This document shows, piece after piece, positions 26,420 through 35,280 of a DNA stretch of 64,000 nucleotides. This DNA comes from Xanthomonas vasicola (GTDB lineage: Bacteria > Pseudomonadota > Gammaproteobacteria > Xanthomonadales > Xanthomonadaceae). A program made the position numbers and the translations under genes. The DNA lies in assembly GCF_000772705.2 (NCBI RefSeq), contig NZ_JSBW02000027.1:124001-188000 (forward strand), written 5' to 3'. How positions within the stretch are numbered: position 1 is the stretch's first letter; each line of letters opens with the position of its first letter. Below the pieces are notes generated by a model, which worked only from the letters and a program-made list of their open reading frames with translations, did no database searches and was not told the DNA's origin.

Positions 26420-26544
26420 GCCGTGTACCGGCGTTCTACGCGCCGGCCGTCGCAGATGCCGAGACCCTTGCGCCTATTGGCCTTCCGCCCTGCCCCCAAG
26501 CCCAGCGGAGCGCCGCACGCGAGCGCGGCGCCGCTGTGGTCAAC

Positions 26545-27099
26545 TCAGCGCTTGCGGTGCCTGATCAGGTCCAGGAACTGGTCGATGAAACCCTGCAGGA
26601 ACTTGCGGCTGTCGGCATTGACAATCTGGTCGTCGGCGCCGAACAGGCCGTCCTTGTACTGCAGAAACACTTCCGGCTGACCGAGCACGTGCATGTTCAG
26701 ATACGCCAGCACGTTGCGCAGATGCTGCTGCGCGGTGGCGGTGCCAATCGCGCCGACCGAAATGCCGACCACCGCCGCCGGCTTGCCGGAAAACGCGCTA
26801 TCGCCATAGGGGCGCGAGCCGGTGTCGATGGCATTTTTGAGCACGCCGGGAATCGAGCGGTTGTATTCGGGGGTCACGAACAGCACCGCATCAGCAGCGC
26901 GGATCTGCTGCTTCAGACGCGTGCCTTCGGCCGGGTAATCGCCGTCGCGGTCCTGGTTGTACAGGGGGATATCGCCGATCTCCAGGTACTCGAACACGGC
27001 CTTGTCGCCAGCCAGATGCTCCAGTGCACGCGCCAGCTGACGGTTATACGACTCTGCGCGCAGGCTGCCGACCAGCACGGCAATGGTGAGCTTGCTCAT
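26545..27099 (-). CDS. NADPH-dependent FMN reductase (flavodoxin-like)
   Basis: A 184-residue flavodoxin-fold reductase. The FMN phosphate loop VGSLRAESYNRQLARAL (about residues 10-26) and the PEYNRSIPGVLKNAIDTGSR motif (about 78-97) are the hallmarks of the NADPH_dep_FMN_red family (chromate/azo/quinone reductases such as ChrR). Such enzymes reduce quinones and xenobiotics by two electrons. It lies downstream of asnB on the same strand with a 168-base gap. The natural substrate cannot be read from sequence. Confidence 0.93.
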   Translation of the reverse strand: MSKLTIAVLVGSLRAESYNRQLARALEHLAGDKAVFEYLEIGDIPLYNQDRDGDYPAEGTRLKQQIRAADAVLFVTPEYNRSIPGVLKNAIDTGSRPYGDSAFSGKPAAVVGISVGAIGTATAQQHLRNVLAYLNMHVLGQPEVFLQYKDGLFGADDQIVNADSRKFLQGFIDQFLDLIRHRKR

Positions 27100-27267
27100 G
27101 GGAATCTCCGTGGAAACAGGCCCCCACCCTACTCAGCTCAATGCTCAGAGCTGGTGAAACGTCGCCGGTATCTGTGGCTCAAACACCAGTGCGCGCGCCC
27201 GGTGGCGTCTGCGTTCACAGACGGCGTGAGCAACTGCCAACCAATGTCCACACCGCAGCGCCAGGCG

Positions 27268-29208
27268 TCAGCGCACCACCGCCACGCGCTGTTCGCGCCA
27301 GTGCGACTGCCAGGCCTGGAACATCAGCACCGTCCACAGGTGCGTATGCCATTTGCGCTCACCACCGTTGAAGTCACGCCACAAGCCAGCCACCGTATCG
27401 GCGGCGAACACGCCCTCGCGCTCCAGCGCGCCGTGGGCCAGCAGATCGTCGGCCCAGCCGTGCAGATCGCCACGTAGCCATGCGCTGACCGGAGCGCCGA
27501 AGCCACGCTTGCCGCGGTACACCATCGTGTCCGGCAGGTAGCGGCACAACACGCGCTTGAGCAGATATTTGCTGACTCCATCGCGGTACTTCAGCGACAG
27601 CGGCAGCGACCAGGCGAATTCGGCCACGCGCCAGTCCAGCAGCGGTGCGCGTGCTTCCAGCCCCACCGCCATTGTGGTGCGGTCCACCTTGCACAGCAGA
27701 TCGTCGGGCAGATACGCGGCGAAGTCCGCCAGCATCATCGCGTCGGCCGGCGTGCCGGACCCATGCAACGGGTCGGCCAGGCTGTAAAAACTATCGGGTT
27801 CGGTGGCACCCAGCACCACCGCGGCCGGGTCGCGCCAGCGCGAAATCCGGTTGCGATAGATATCGCCGATGCCGCGCGCGCCGGCCTCGGCCACCAGTGC
27901 GGCCAACCCACCGGTGCGCGAAGACTCGCCAGTACTGCGTGCCGCCACCGCCATCAGGCGACGCAGCGGACCGGGCACCAGGCCGTGCATGCGCCAGTTG
28001 CGCAGCGCACGTTGATAACGGCCATAGCCGAAGAACAATTCGTCGCCGCCGTCACCAGACAGCGCCACCGTCACTCCGCCGCGCGCCAGGCGTGCGACCA
28101 ATGCAGTCGGCACTTGCGAGGCGTCAGCGAAGGGCTCGTCGAACATGTCCGGCAGGTTCGGCACCACCGCAAGCGCATCGGCGCCGCTGACATAGAGCTC
28201 GGTGTGGTCGGTGTGCAGGTGCGTGGCGACGTCACGCGCCAGCGGCGCTTCGTCGTGGTGCGAGCCCTCGAACCCGATGCTGAAGGTGTGCACCGGCTGC
28301 GCGCTCTGCGCCTGCATCATTGCGGTGACGATGGACGAATCGGTACCGCCGGACAGGAACACGCCCACTGGCACATCGGCCACCATGCGCAAGGCCACCG
28401 CATCCCGCAGCACGCTATCCAATTGGTCTTCGGCCTGCGCGTCGGTGCCGGTGAACGGTGCGGCGAGCGCGCGTTGCATCGCTTCGCGCGCATTCCAGAA
28501 CGGTTGCTGCGCCTGATCAGGGCGATGCGCGGCAGCGCCGGCTGCCACCGCCTGCGCATCCATGCGCAGCACGCGGCCAGGCATCAGCTTGAAGGTGTGC
28601 TCGTGGATGCAGGCCGGTGCGGGGATATAGCCCAGCCGCAACAGCAGCGTGAGCGCATTGCGGTCGACGCCGTTGTCGAAATCCGGGTGCTGCCACAAGG
28701 CCTTGAGTTCGGAACCGAACACCAAGGTGTCGCCGGCCCACCCGTAGTAGAGCGGCTTCTTGCCGACGCGGTCGCGGGCCAGAAACAGGCAGTTGTCGCG
28801 CTCATCCCACAAGGCAATGGCGAACATGCCGTTGCAGCGGGCCAGAGTGTCGTCCAGGCCCCACTCCACTACGGCCGCCAGCAATACTTCGGTATCAGAG
28901 TGGCCGCGGAAGCGATGCCCGAGCGCGGACAGTGCCGCGCGCAGCTGCGCGAAGTTATAGATCTCGCCGTTGTAGGCCAGTACGTAGCGGCCATCGGCCG
29001 AGCGCATCGGCTGATGGCCGAGCGGCGACAGATCCAGAATGCTCAAGCGCTGATGCGCCAGCGCAACGCCGGCCTGCGCATCGCACCAGGTACCCGCATC
29101 GTCCGGGCCACGATGGCGCACAGTGGCGCCCATCGGCCGCACCAGCGCATCGAGCTGTTCGCCATGCAGACGCGGCGACGCCAGCAATAGTCCTGCCAAT
29201 CCGCACAT
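27268..29208 (-). CDS. asnB: Asparagine synthetase (glutamine-hydrolysing)
   Basis: A 646-residue class II asparagine synthetase. Cys2 of MCGLAGLL is the glutaminase nucleophile; RHRGPDDAGTW and AYNGEIYN complete that domain (about residues 1-200). The synthetase domain has the PP-loop FLSGGTDSSIV, SGDGGDELFFGY and LLCKVDRTTMAVGLEARAPLLD. It makes asparagine from aspartate, ATP and glutamine; similar enzymes in some clusters amidate other substrates, and the long length fits that broader group. AGGAG precedes the ATG and lies inside a small upstream frame. Confidence 0.93.
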   Translation of the reverse strand: MCGLAGLLLASPRLHGEQLDALVRPMGATVRHRGPDDAGTWCDAQAGVALAHQRLSILDLSPLGHQPMRSADGRYVLAYNGEIYNFAQLRAALSALGHRFRGHSDTEVLLAAVVEWGLDDTLARCNGMFAIALWDERDNCLFLARDRVGKKPLYYGWAGDTLVFGSELKALWQHPDFDNGVDRNALTLLLRLGYIPAPACIHEHTFKLMPGRVLRMDAQAVAAGAAAHRPDQAQQPFWNAREAMQRALAAPFTGTDAQAEDQLDSVLRDAVALRMVADVPVGVFLSGGTDSSIVTAMMQAQSAQPVHTFSIGFEGSHHDEAPLARDVATHLHTDHTELYVSGADALAVVPNLPDMFDEPFADASQVPTALVARLARGGVTVALSGDGGDELFFGYGRYQRALRNWRMHGLVPGPLRRLMAVAARSTGESSRTGGLAALVAEAGARGIGDIYRNRISRWRDPAAVVLGATEPDSFYSLADPLHGSGTPADAMMLADFAAYLPDDLLCKVDRTTMAVGLEARAPLLDWRVAEFAWSLPLSLKYRDGVSKYLLKRVLCRYLPDTMVYRGKRGFGAPVSAWLRGDLHGWADDLLAHGALEREGVFAADTVAGLWRDFNGGERKWHTHLWTVLMFQAWQSHWREQRVAVVR

Positions 29209-29210
29209 CG

Positions 29211-29399
29211 TCAGTGCTCCTGCCTGCCGGTAACGGGGAGTAACCGGAGGTCGCCCACACGCGTCACGCGCAGCGCGCGCCCGTGCAAGTGCGCGGCGAA
29301 TGCGGATGCGGATGCGGATGAAAAAGAATTAAGACGGGCATCCACCAAACACGCAGCAGTGCTGCCGGCAGCGTCATGCAGATCGCGCGCGCCGCTCAT
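29211..29399 (-). CDS. Possible small coupling ORF between GST and asnB genes
   Basis: A 62-residue frame whose ATG overlaps the GST stop (ATGA at 29396-29399) and whose TGA ends two bases before the asnB ATG. It is Ala/Ser/Arg-rich (NSFSSASASAFAAHLHGRAL) and includes three GCGGAT hexanucleotide copies near 29301-29320. No family is recognised. It may only couple translation of the two neighbours, or be a chance frame; the exact fit is the main argument for it. Confidence 0.35.
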   Translation of the reverse strand: MSGARDLHDAAGSTAACLVDARLNSFSSASASAFAAHLHGRALRVTRVGDLRLLPVTGRQEH

Positions 29400-30034
29400 G
29401 CCGTCACCGACACAACTGCCGGCATCGGCACAAAGCGCGGCAGCGCCTGCACGCGTTGCAACCAGTCCGTGATCGCCGGCCAGCGCTCCAGATCGAAACC
29501 GCCGTCTTCAGCGCAATGGGTATATGCAAACAGCGCGATATCGGCGATGCCGTAGTCGCTGCCGGTAAACCAGGCGTGCTGCTTAAGGTACTGCTCCATC
29601 ACCGCCAGCGCCTGCTCGCCGCGCGCACGTAACTGCGGCAACTCGGCGCGGCGTGCGGCATCGCGCGGCGTCCACAAGCTGATGAAACGCGCCACCGCCA
29701 CATACGGCTCATGGCTGTACTGCTCGAAGAACATCCAGCTCAGTGCCTGCGCGCGCTGCCACGCATCGGTGGGCAGATACGGGGTGCCTTCGGCCAGCCA
29801 GAACAGGATCGCATTGGACTCGGTCAGCACGCGGCCGTCGTCGCGTTCCACCATCGGCACCTTGCCGTTGGGATTCTTGGCCAGGTACTCGGGCGTGCGG
29901 GTCTGCCCGGCCACGCTGTCCACCTCAACCCAGTGGTAGCGGCTGCCCAGTTGCTCCAGCAGCAAACGCACCTTGTAGCAGTTGCCGGAACTGGACATGC
30001 CATGGACGGTCAACGGGGGACGCACGGTCAACAT
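29396..30034 (-). CDS. Glutathione S-transferase family protein
   Basis: A 212-residue GST. The thioredoxin-like domain shows HGMSSSGNCYKVRLLLEQL and NPNGKVPMVERDDGRVLTESNAILFWLA (the cis-Pro and ES glutathione-binding motif), and the helical domain shows WFTGSDYGIADIALFAYTH (N-capping box). The SSSGNCYK active-site region suggests a Ser- or Cys-type bacterial GST. It probably conjugates or reduces electrophiles with glutathione. It heads a possible unit with the small frame and asnB. Confidence 0.93.
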   Translation of the reverse strand: MLTVRPPLTVHGMSSSGNCYKVRLLLEQLGSRYHWVEVDSVAGQTRTPEYLAKNPNGKVPMVERDDGRVLTESNAILFWLAEGTPYLPTDAWQRAQALSWMFFEQYSHEPYVAVARFISLWTPRDAARRAELPQLRARGEQALAVMEQYLKQHAWFTGSDYGIADIALFAYTHCAEDGGFDLERWPAITDWLQRVQALPRFVPMPAVVSVTA

Positions 30035-30182
30035 CTAGCTGGCTCCGCGGCAGCAACAAGGGTTGGCAGTGTCACAGCCCGGCGTGCCTTTGCAAAGCCC
30101 TGCACACAGCGGCGGCACGCCGATGTCACGCTTGCGTGCGCTGCCGCCGCCGGGCCGTGCACGCGCTGTCGCGCCAACCCGT

Positions 30183-32792
30183 TCAGGCGAATGCCAGCAC
30201 CGCCACCGGCACACTCAAGACGGCGATCAGGATGCCCAGTGCCGCCACCGTCAGCGCCCATGCACCGAATGCGCGCGGACGCGCACAGCCACTGGCGGCA
30301 GCCACCGCCTGCACTGCACAGACCGAACACCACAGCGCGCCCAGCATCAGCAGCAAGATGCATGTCGCCAATTGCGCCATGCCGGCCGGATCGGTCGCGC
30401 CGGTGCGCAGCAACGCCACTTGACCCTTAAGCGCGACCACGGCTGCCAGCAGGCACACCAGCCACGGCAAAGCGCAGCCCGCCATGGCCGGCAACACGTG
30501 CGTGAGGCGCGTGCCGCTGCCCATCCAGCGCAAGATCAGCTTGAGCAGCACGCATCCCAGCACGGCGATTGCCACGACCACGATGACGCCACCGGCCTTG
30601 GCCCACCACGGCAACGCGTGCAGCCACACCCATGCCGACAACAGCGTGGTCGTCGCGAACACGGCCCAGGTGCTCCACCGCAGCCCGGCGTGCTGCGGCA
30701 TCCGCGTCACCGTGGCATAAGGATCGAACATGATTTCGCCCAGCCCACCGCCGCGCCACCAGAGCAGGCACGCCACCAGCAGCACCACCAGGGCGATCAA
30801 ACCGGCCAGCGGGTAGCTGAGCGCGCGCCAGTCGGGCGGCTGGGCGCGTCGCTGCGGCTTGAGATCGTGATTGAAGTACAACAGGTCGCGCGCGCATTCC
30901 ATGTCGGCCGCAGCACGCGCCACGCCGTTGGCCGGAATGCGGTCGGTGAAGCGCTGCCATTCGCCCACGATGACCAGCTTGCCGTCGCGCATCGCGATGC
31001 TGCGCGAAAAGCGGAACCACGGGTTGGCAACCACTTGCGTGTCCGCTTCTACCTGCGTCGCCGGGTCGCTGTGCACGCGCACGGTCTGCCGCGCCAGCCG
31101 CGGGCCGCCCAGCGCCAGCGGACCTTTACGCGCCTGCTTCGGTAGCGCATCCATCCACTCGCCGAGCTGGAACAATGGGAAGCCCAGTTCATCGCCCTCG
31201 TTCGCCGGCCATTCCAGCCGGTAGGCCTCGTGCGTGCGCACATTCAGCGGGTCGGCATCATCGATGCTCGGCACGCTCACCTGCGTCAGCGCGGTGTAGT
31301 ACTGCTGCATGAATTCCAGATAGTGCTCGCCCACCGTCTGCGCACCATCGTCGTCGAAGCTGCTGGCGACACGCTCGGCGCGGCCCTGGCGATAGAGGGT
31401 ATCCACGGTGAAGCTCGCCCAGCGCTGCGGCTTGCGCAGCGAAATGGTGATGTCTTCGTTCACTTCGATTTGCGGCAACGCAGGCATCGGCGCTGGCACT
31501 TCGACCAAGCTGTCCTGCCCTGCCATCACCGGCAAGCCGCGCACGAAAGGCAGCGGCCGGCGTTGCGCCAACGGACCGTCCTCGCGGTCGCGTGTGGCAT
31601 CCACCCACACCTCGCCCTGCGGCAGATGCGCGCGCACCACCACATGATCGAAGGCGTACGGACTGGGCAGCCGCTTCTCCAGCCCGTGGCCCTGGTCGCT
31701 GTTGACCAGCACCGGCTCGGCACGGATGCCGGCCAATTGCAGCAGTGCGATCAGCAGCGTCGCCTTGTCCTTGCAGTCGCCGTAGCGGTTACGCAGCGTC
31801 ACTTCGGGCGCGTGCGGGGCGTGCGAGTTTTCGCCCATGTCCAGGCCGACGTAGCGGATCTCGCCCTGCACGAACGCCACGGCGCGCAGCAGTGCACCTT
31901 GCGGGTCGTCGCTGCGCAATTTCAGGCTCTGCACCATCCTGGCGGCCACTTGCGCGTCCTTGAACGCCTCCGGATACAGCTGCGCCGCCCAGGCAGCCAC
32001 CGCGCCCCAACTGCCGGCGCTGGACACTTCAATCAAACCGTAAGGGTCGAGATCGTCCGGCGCGTCTTTTTCCTCCTGCACCGCCGCGATGTTGCTCGCG
32101 CCGATGTTCAACAGTGTCACGCCATCAACCGTGCGCACGTTACGGCCAAAACCCGGCGCGCTGATCCGCCACTGCAACGCCATGCGGGAGGGATAGCGCA
32201 CCCGCACCCGGCGCTCGCCCAGCGGCACGCCGTAGCGCGCTTCGAACACGTCGTAATAGCCTTTGCCGAACACTGGATTGCTGCCGCTGATGGTCACACC
32301 GTAGTCGACCCGGTCGCCCACGCGCAGGTCCGGCAAGGTGATCGACAGCGTCAGCGCGCCATCGATCAAGCCGTTCTCCAGGCCGCTTTCGCGCCGCAAT
32401 TTGGCGTAATGCGCCGAGGTGCGCATATCGATGCGCTTGCCGGCGCGCCAGACATCCAGGCTGTTGAGTTCCAGCTGCTGATACTGCGGCTGGTAATCGA
32501 TGGAAATCTGCCCGGCTTCCTCCAGGCTTTTGGCACGCTGCACGGTGTAACTGAGCCGGCGGTAGGCCTGCGGCACGCGGCCGGTCAGATCGACCTGGTC
32601 GGACACCAGCTCATAGCGCAGCCCGGTGGCGCCAGGCACGTTGTCGGGCACGGCATCGGCCACCACCCACACCGGCGTCGGCGCCATGCGTGGCGCTTCG
32701 TTGGCCTGCGCTGGCGCAATTGCCATGCCGGCGAGCGAACACACGCTCCAAAAGACGCCGCGCAGGCGTCGCATCACGTCCTTGCTGATCAA
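30183..32792 (-). CDS. DUF3857/transglutaminase-like protein with C-terminal membrane domain
   Basis: An 869-residue envelope protein. A signal peptide (cleavage near AQANEA) leads into a DUF3857 beta-domain (about residues 55-230) and a transglutaminase-like domain with catalytic Cys in LRNRYGDCKDKATLL (about 350), His in YAFDHVVVRA and Asp in VWVDATRD. After a second beta-rich region come at least six hydrophobic helices (from LAGLIALVVLLVACLLWW on). The catalytic triad appears intact; such enzymes may cleave or cross-link peptides in the periplasm, but no substrate is known. It starts 14 bases after gcdH on the same strand, so they are likely co-transcribed. Confidence 0.88.
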   Translation of the reverse strand: MISKDVMRRLRGVFWSVCSLAGMAIAPAQANEAPRMAPTPVWVVADAVPDNVPGATGLRYELVSDQVDLTGRVPQAYRRLSYTVQRAKSLEEAGQISIDYQPQYQQLELNSLDVWRAGKRIDMRTSAHYAKLRRESGLENGLIDGALTLSITLPDLRVGDRVDYGVTISGSNPVFGKGYYDVFEARYGVPLGERRVRVRYPSRMALQWRISAPGFGRNVRTVDGVTLLNIGASNIAAVQEEKDAPDDLDPYGLIEVSSAGSWGAVAAWAAQLYPEAFKDAQVAARMVQSLKLRSDDPQGALLRAVAFVQGEIRYVGLDMGENSHAPHAPEVTLRNRYGDCKDKATLLIALLQLAGIRAEPVLVNSDQGHGLEKRLPSPYAFDHVVVRAHLPQGEVWVDATRDREDGPLAQRRPLPFVRGLPVMAGQDSLVEVPAPMPALPQIEVNEDITISLRKPQRWASFTVDTLYRQGRAERVASSFDDDGAQTVGEHYLEFMQQYYTALTQVSVPSIDDADPLNVRTHEAYRLEWPANEGDELGFPLFQLGEWMDALPKQARKGPLALGGPRLARQTVRVHSDPATQVEADTQVVANPWFRFSRSIAMRDGKLVIVGEWQRFTDRIPANGVARAAADMECARDLLYFNHDLKPQRRAQPPDWRALSYPLAGLIALVVLLVACLLWWRGGGLGEIMFDPYATVTRMPQHAGLRWSTWAVFATTTLLSAWVWLHALPWWAKAGGVIVVVAIAVLGCVLLKLILRWMGSGTRLTHVLPAMAGCALPWLVCLLAAVVALKGQVALLRTGATDPAGMAQLATCILLLMLGALWCSVCAVQAVAAASGCARPRAFGAWALTVAALGILIAVLSVPVAVLAFA

Positions 32793-32806
32793 TCACCCAC
32801 TCCTCG

Positions 32807-33982
32807 TCAAAACGCATTGAGTCCTGTCAGCGCACGCCCCACCACCAACTGATGCACGGTTTCGGTGCCCTCGTAGGTGATCACCGATTCCAGATTCAGC
32901 GCATGCCGGATCGCCACATGCTCGGTGGTGATGCCGGCCGCGCCCAGCAGGTCGCGGCATTCGCGCGCCACATCCAGCGCCATGCGGCAATTGTTCCATT
33001 TTGCCAGTGAGATCTGTTCCGGCCGCAGCGTACCGGCTTCCTTCAAGCGGCCGAGCTGCAAGGCGAGTAGCTGGGCGGTGGAAATCCGCCGCGCCATGTC
33101 GGCCAGTTTGATCTGCGCACTCTGCGTGGCCGCCAGCGGCCGGCCGAACAGGATGCGCTCGCCGGCATAGGACAGCGCCTCGCGCAGGCAGGCCACCGCC
33201 GCGCCGATCGCGCCCCAGGCGATGCCGTAGCGCGCCTGGTTGAGGCAACTCAGCGGCGCCTTCAAACCAGCCGCCTCCGGCAACCGCATCTGCTCCGGCA
33301 CGAAGACATTATCCAGGAACAGGGCCGAAGTGACTGATGCGCGCAGGCTCATCTTATGGCTGATGTCCTGCGCGCTGAAGCCGGGGCTGTAGGTCTCGAC
33401 CAGAAAGCCACGCACGCCATCGTCGGTGTGCGCCCAGATGATCGCCAGCCCGGCGATGCTACCGTTGGTGATCCACATCTTGGCGCCATTCAAGCGCCAG
33501 CCGTCGCCCTCGCGCACCGCGCGCGTCGTCATCGCGGCGGGATCCGACCCGCCCTGCGCCTCGCTCAGGCCGAAGCAGCCGATCACCCGGCCGGCCGCCA
33601 TCTCCGGCAGCCAGCGCTGCCGCTGTTCGTCGCTGCCATAGGCGTGGATGGGATACATGCACAACGAAGACTGCACGCTGACGAAGCTGCGCAGCCCGCT
33701 GTCGCCGCGCTCCAGTTCCTGGCAAATCAATCCGTAGGAGACCGCACCAAGGCCCGCATCGCCGTCGCGCACCGGCAGGCTGGCGCCCAGCAAGCCCAGT
33801 TGCGCCAGTTCCGGAATCCACTCGCGCGGGAAGCGCCCAGCATCGAAGGCATCGCCGATCGCCGGCACTACCCGCGTATCGGTAAAACGCGCTACCGCCT
33901 CCTGCACCGCCCGCTCTTCGTCGGTGAGCAGCGCGCGTACGTCGAACAGGTCATCAGGGCGTACCGGCATGTTGGCTTCCAT
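32807..33982 (-). CDS. gcdH: Glutaryl-CoA dehydrogenase (acyl-CoA dehydrogenase family)
   Basis: A 391-residue FAD enzyme that oxidatively decarboxylates glutaryl-CoA to crotonyl-CoA in lysine/tryptophan breakdown. It has GCFGLSEAQGGSDPAAMTTRA (FAD contact), the GcdH-typical KMSLRASVTSALFLDNVFVPE, ERILFGRPLAATQSAQIKLADM, and catalytic Glu in ITYEGTETVHQLVVGRALTG. Some other acyl-CoA dehydrogenases are similar, but the end motif favours GcdH. The ATG at 33982 is used; MPVRPDDLFDV four residues on is an alternative start. Confidence 0.93.
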   Translation of the reverse strand: MEANMPVRPDDLFDVRALLTDEERAVQEAVARFTDTRVVPAIGDAFDAGRFPREWIPELAQLGLLGASLPVRDGDAGLGAVSYGLICQELERGDSGLRSFVSVQSSLCMYPIHAYGSDEQRQRWLPEMAAGRVIGCFGLSEAQGGSDPAAMTTRAVREGDGWRLNGAKMWITNGSIAGLAIIWAHTDDGVRGFLVETYSPGFSAQDISHKMSLRASVTSALFLDNVFVPEQMRLPEAAGLKAPLSCLNQARYGIAWGAIGAAVACLREALSYAGERILFGRPLAATQSAQIKLADMARRISTAQLLALQLGRLKEAGTLRPEQISLAKWNNCRMALDVARECRDLLGAAGITTEHVAIRHALNLESVITYEGTETVHQLVVGRALTGLNAF

Positions 33983-34060
33983 CGCAAGCGTAAGACGCGA
34001 TTATCTGCCAGTTGCCGGCCGAACATCGTGCTGCCAGCCGGCACGGGAATGGCACAAATG

Positions 34061-34087
34061 AAAAGAGCCGGCAATGCCGGCTCTTTT
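34061..34087 (-). terminator. Terminator of the glycine-zipper gene
   Basis: A perfect 12-bp inverted repeat (AAAAGAGCCGGC / GCCGGCTCTTTT) with a 3-base loop, ending in T on the minus strand, 41 bases after the stop at 34128. Confidence 0.85.
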
Positions 34088-34127
34088 CTCACCACTGCGC
34101 TACTCGCGCCACGCTTCGGTTTGCCCG

Positions 34128-34919
34128 TTACTGACGAGTGCTCATGCTGTCCTGACGCATGTTGGAATCGCCGGCCGTCGATGCCATCTGCGTCACCAGC
34201 TGACCATCGACCACCGGCAGACGGTCGCTCGTCGGCTTGTCGTTCATGCGCACGGTCTTTTCGAAACCGTCGTAGCGGTAGGTGACGTCATAGGCAACCA
34301 CGTTGTCGGCATCGCCTAGCGAAATGCGCTCGCCCGGCTTGCTGTCCATGCGCATGGTGCCGGTGGTGCCATCGGCATTGCGGTAGGTCACGTCGTAGCC
34401 GACCACACGCGAGGACTGCGAATTGGCATTTTCGGTGTGGCACTGACGCTCGGTGCGATCGACCACGCGGCCACCGACGTGGTCGCGGTCAATGCGGTTA
34501 CCGATGAAGCCACCACCCACGGCGCCTGCAGCGGTTGCCAGCTTGCGGCCGTTGCCGCCGCCCACCTGGTTGCCGAGCAGGCCACCAATGACTGCACCGA
34601 CCACAGTGCCGCCGACATTGCCGTCACGCTCCGGCAGACGTTCCTGCACCACCACATCGCGGCACACTTGGCGCGGCGAGGTGCTGGTGGTGGTTTCGCG
34701 GATGGCGTTGCTGTTGATCACCTGCGCATATTGCGGCTCACGCTGGCTGATCGGGGCCACATTGACCACGTCGGCATATTCCAGGCCACGCGGCGCCGGC
34801 TGGCCATTGGCCACAAAGTCGCCGGACGACGGACGGTTATTCATGAAAGCGGCAGTGGCCACGCCTCCGACCAACAAGGCACCAGCAGCGACCAGTATAG
34901 TTGTCGTATTGCTCTTCAT
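34128..34919 (-). CDS. Glycine-zipper 2TM domain envelope protein
   Basis: A 263-residue protein. It starts MKSNTTTILVAAGALLVGGVATAAF (N-terminal anchor or uncleaved signal) with GGAG upstream, so I chose the ATG at 34919. The glycine-zipper hairpin (GTVVGAVIGGLLGNQVGGGNGRKLATAAGAVGGGFIGN) is about residues 100-140. Two similar beta motifs follow (GYDVTYRNADGTTGTMRMDSKPG and AYDVTYRYDGFEKTVRMNDKP), an internal repeat. Such proteins sit in the outer membrane or periplasm and are of unclear function (PF05433-like). Confidence 0.88.
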   Translation of the reverse strand: MKSNTTTILVAAGALLVGGVATAAFMNNRPSSGDFVANGQPAPRGLEYADVVNVAPISQREPQYAQVINSNAIRETTTSTSPRQVCRDVVVQERLPERDGNVGGTVVGAVIGGLLGNQVGGGNGRKLATAAGAVGGGFIGNRIDRDHVGGRVVDRTERQCHTENANSQSSRVVGYDVTYRNADGTTGTMRMDSKPGERISLGDADNVVAYDVTYRYDGFEKTVRMNDKPTSDRLPVVDGQLVTQMASTAGDSNMRQDSMSTRQ

Positions 34920-35064
34920 AACCAGCTCCCTGCGGACGCACCGCGTTGTTGACGGCCGTGATTCCAGCACGGGAACCCTGAACGAAAACACCCTCGCTCA
35001 TGAACACGACGGTTAAGTTCAGCTAGCGGTTACTTCATGCATCTCTAACAGCCGGAGCATTCGC

Positions 35065-35280
35065 ATGCGAAATCCACTCACCGCACGCGCCCTGGATTGG
35101 GCCAGCAAGCTGCGCTACCCCACTTTGTTCAAGCTGGCCGCCGCGCTGTTTTTGGTGGATCTGGTGATGCCAGACCCAATCCCGTTCCTGGACGAATTGC
35201 TGTTCGGCCTGACCACGCTGCTGTTGGCCAACTGGAAAACTCGCAAGGCCCCACTGCCGGCACCGGTGCGCCGCGACTGA
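35065..35280 (+). CDS. Small membrane-associated protein upstream of tatD (DUF6116-like)
   Basis: A 71-residue protein: basic amphipathic start MRNPLTARALDWASKLRYPTLF, then two hydrophobic stretches (KLAAALFLVDLVMPDP and FLDELLFGLTTLLLANW) separated by a Pro-rich turn, and a basic tail. It looks like a small helical-hairpin membrane protein of a family found in xanthomonads; function unknown. Its stop overlaps the tatD start (TGATG), so both are translated together. Confidence 0.8.
   Translation: MRNPLTARALDWASKLRYPTLFKLAAALFLVDLVMPDPIPFLDELLFGLTTLLLANWKTRKAPLPAPVRRD

Noticed and set aside
29301-29320. GCGGAT hexanucleotide tract as a phase-variation switch
   Set aside because: Only three copies, a length that keeps the frame, and no promoter or contingency gene context.
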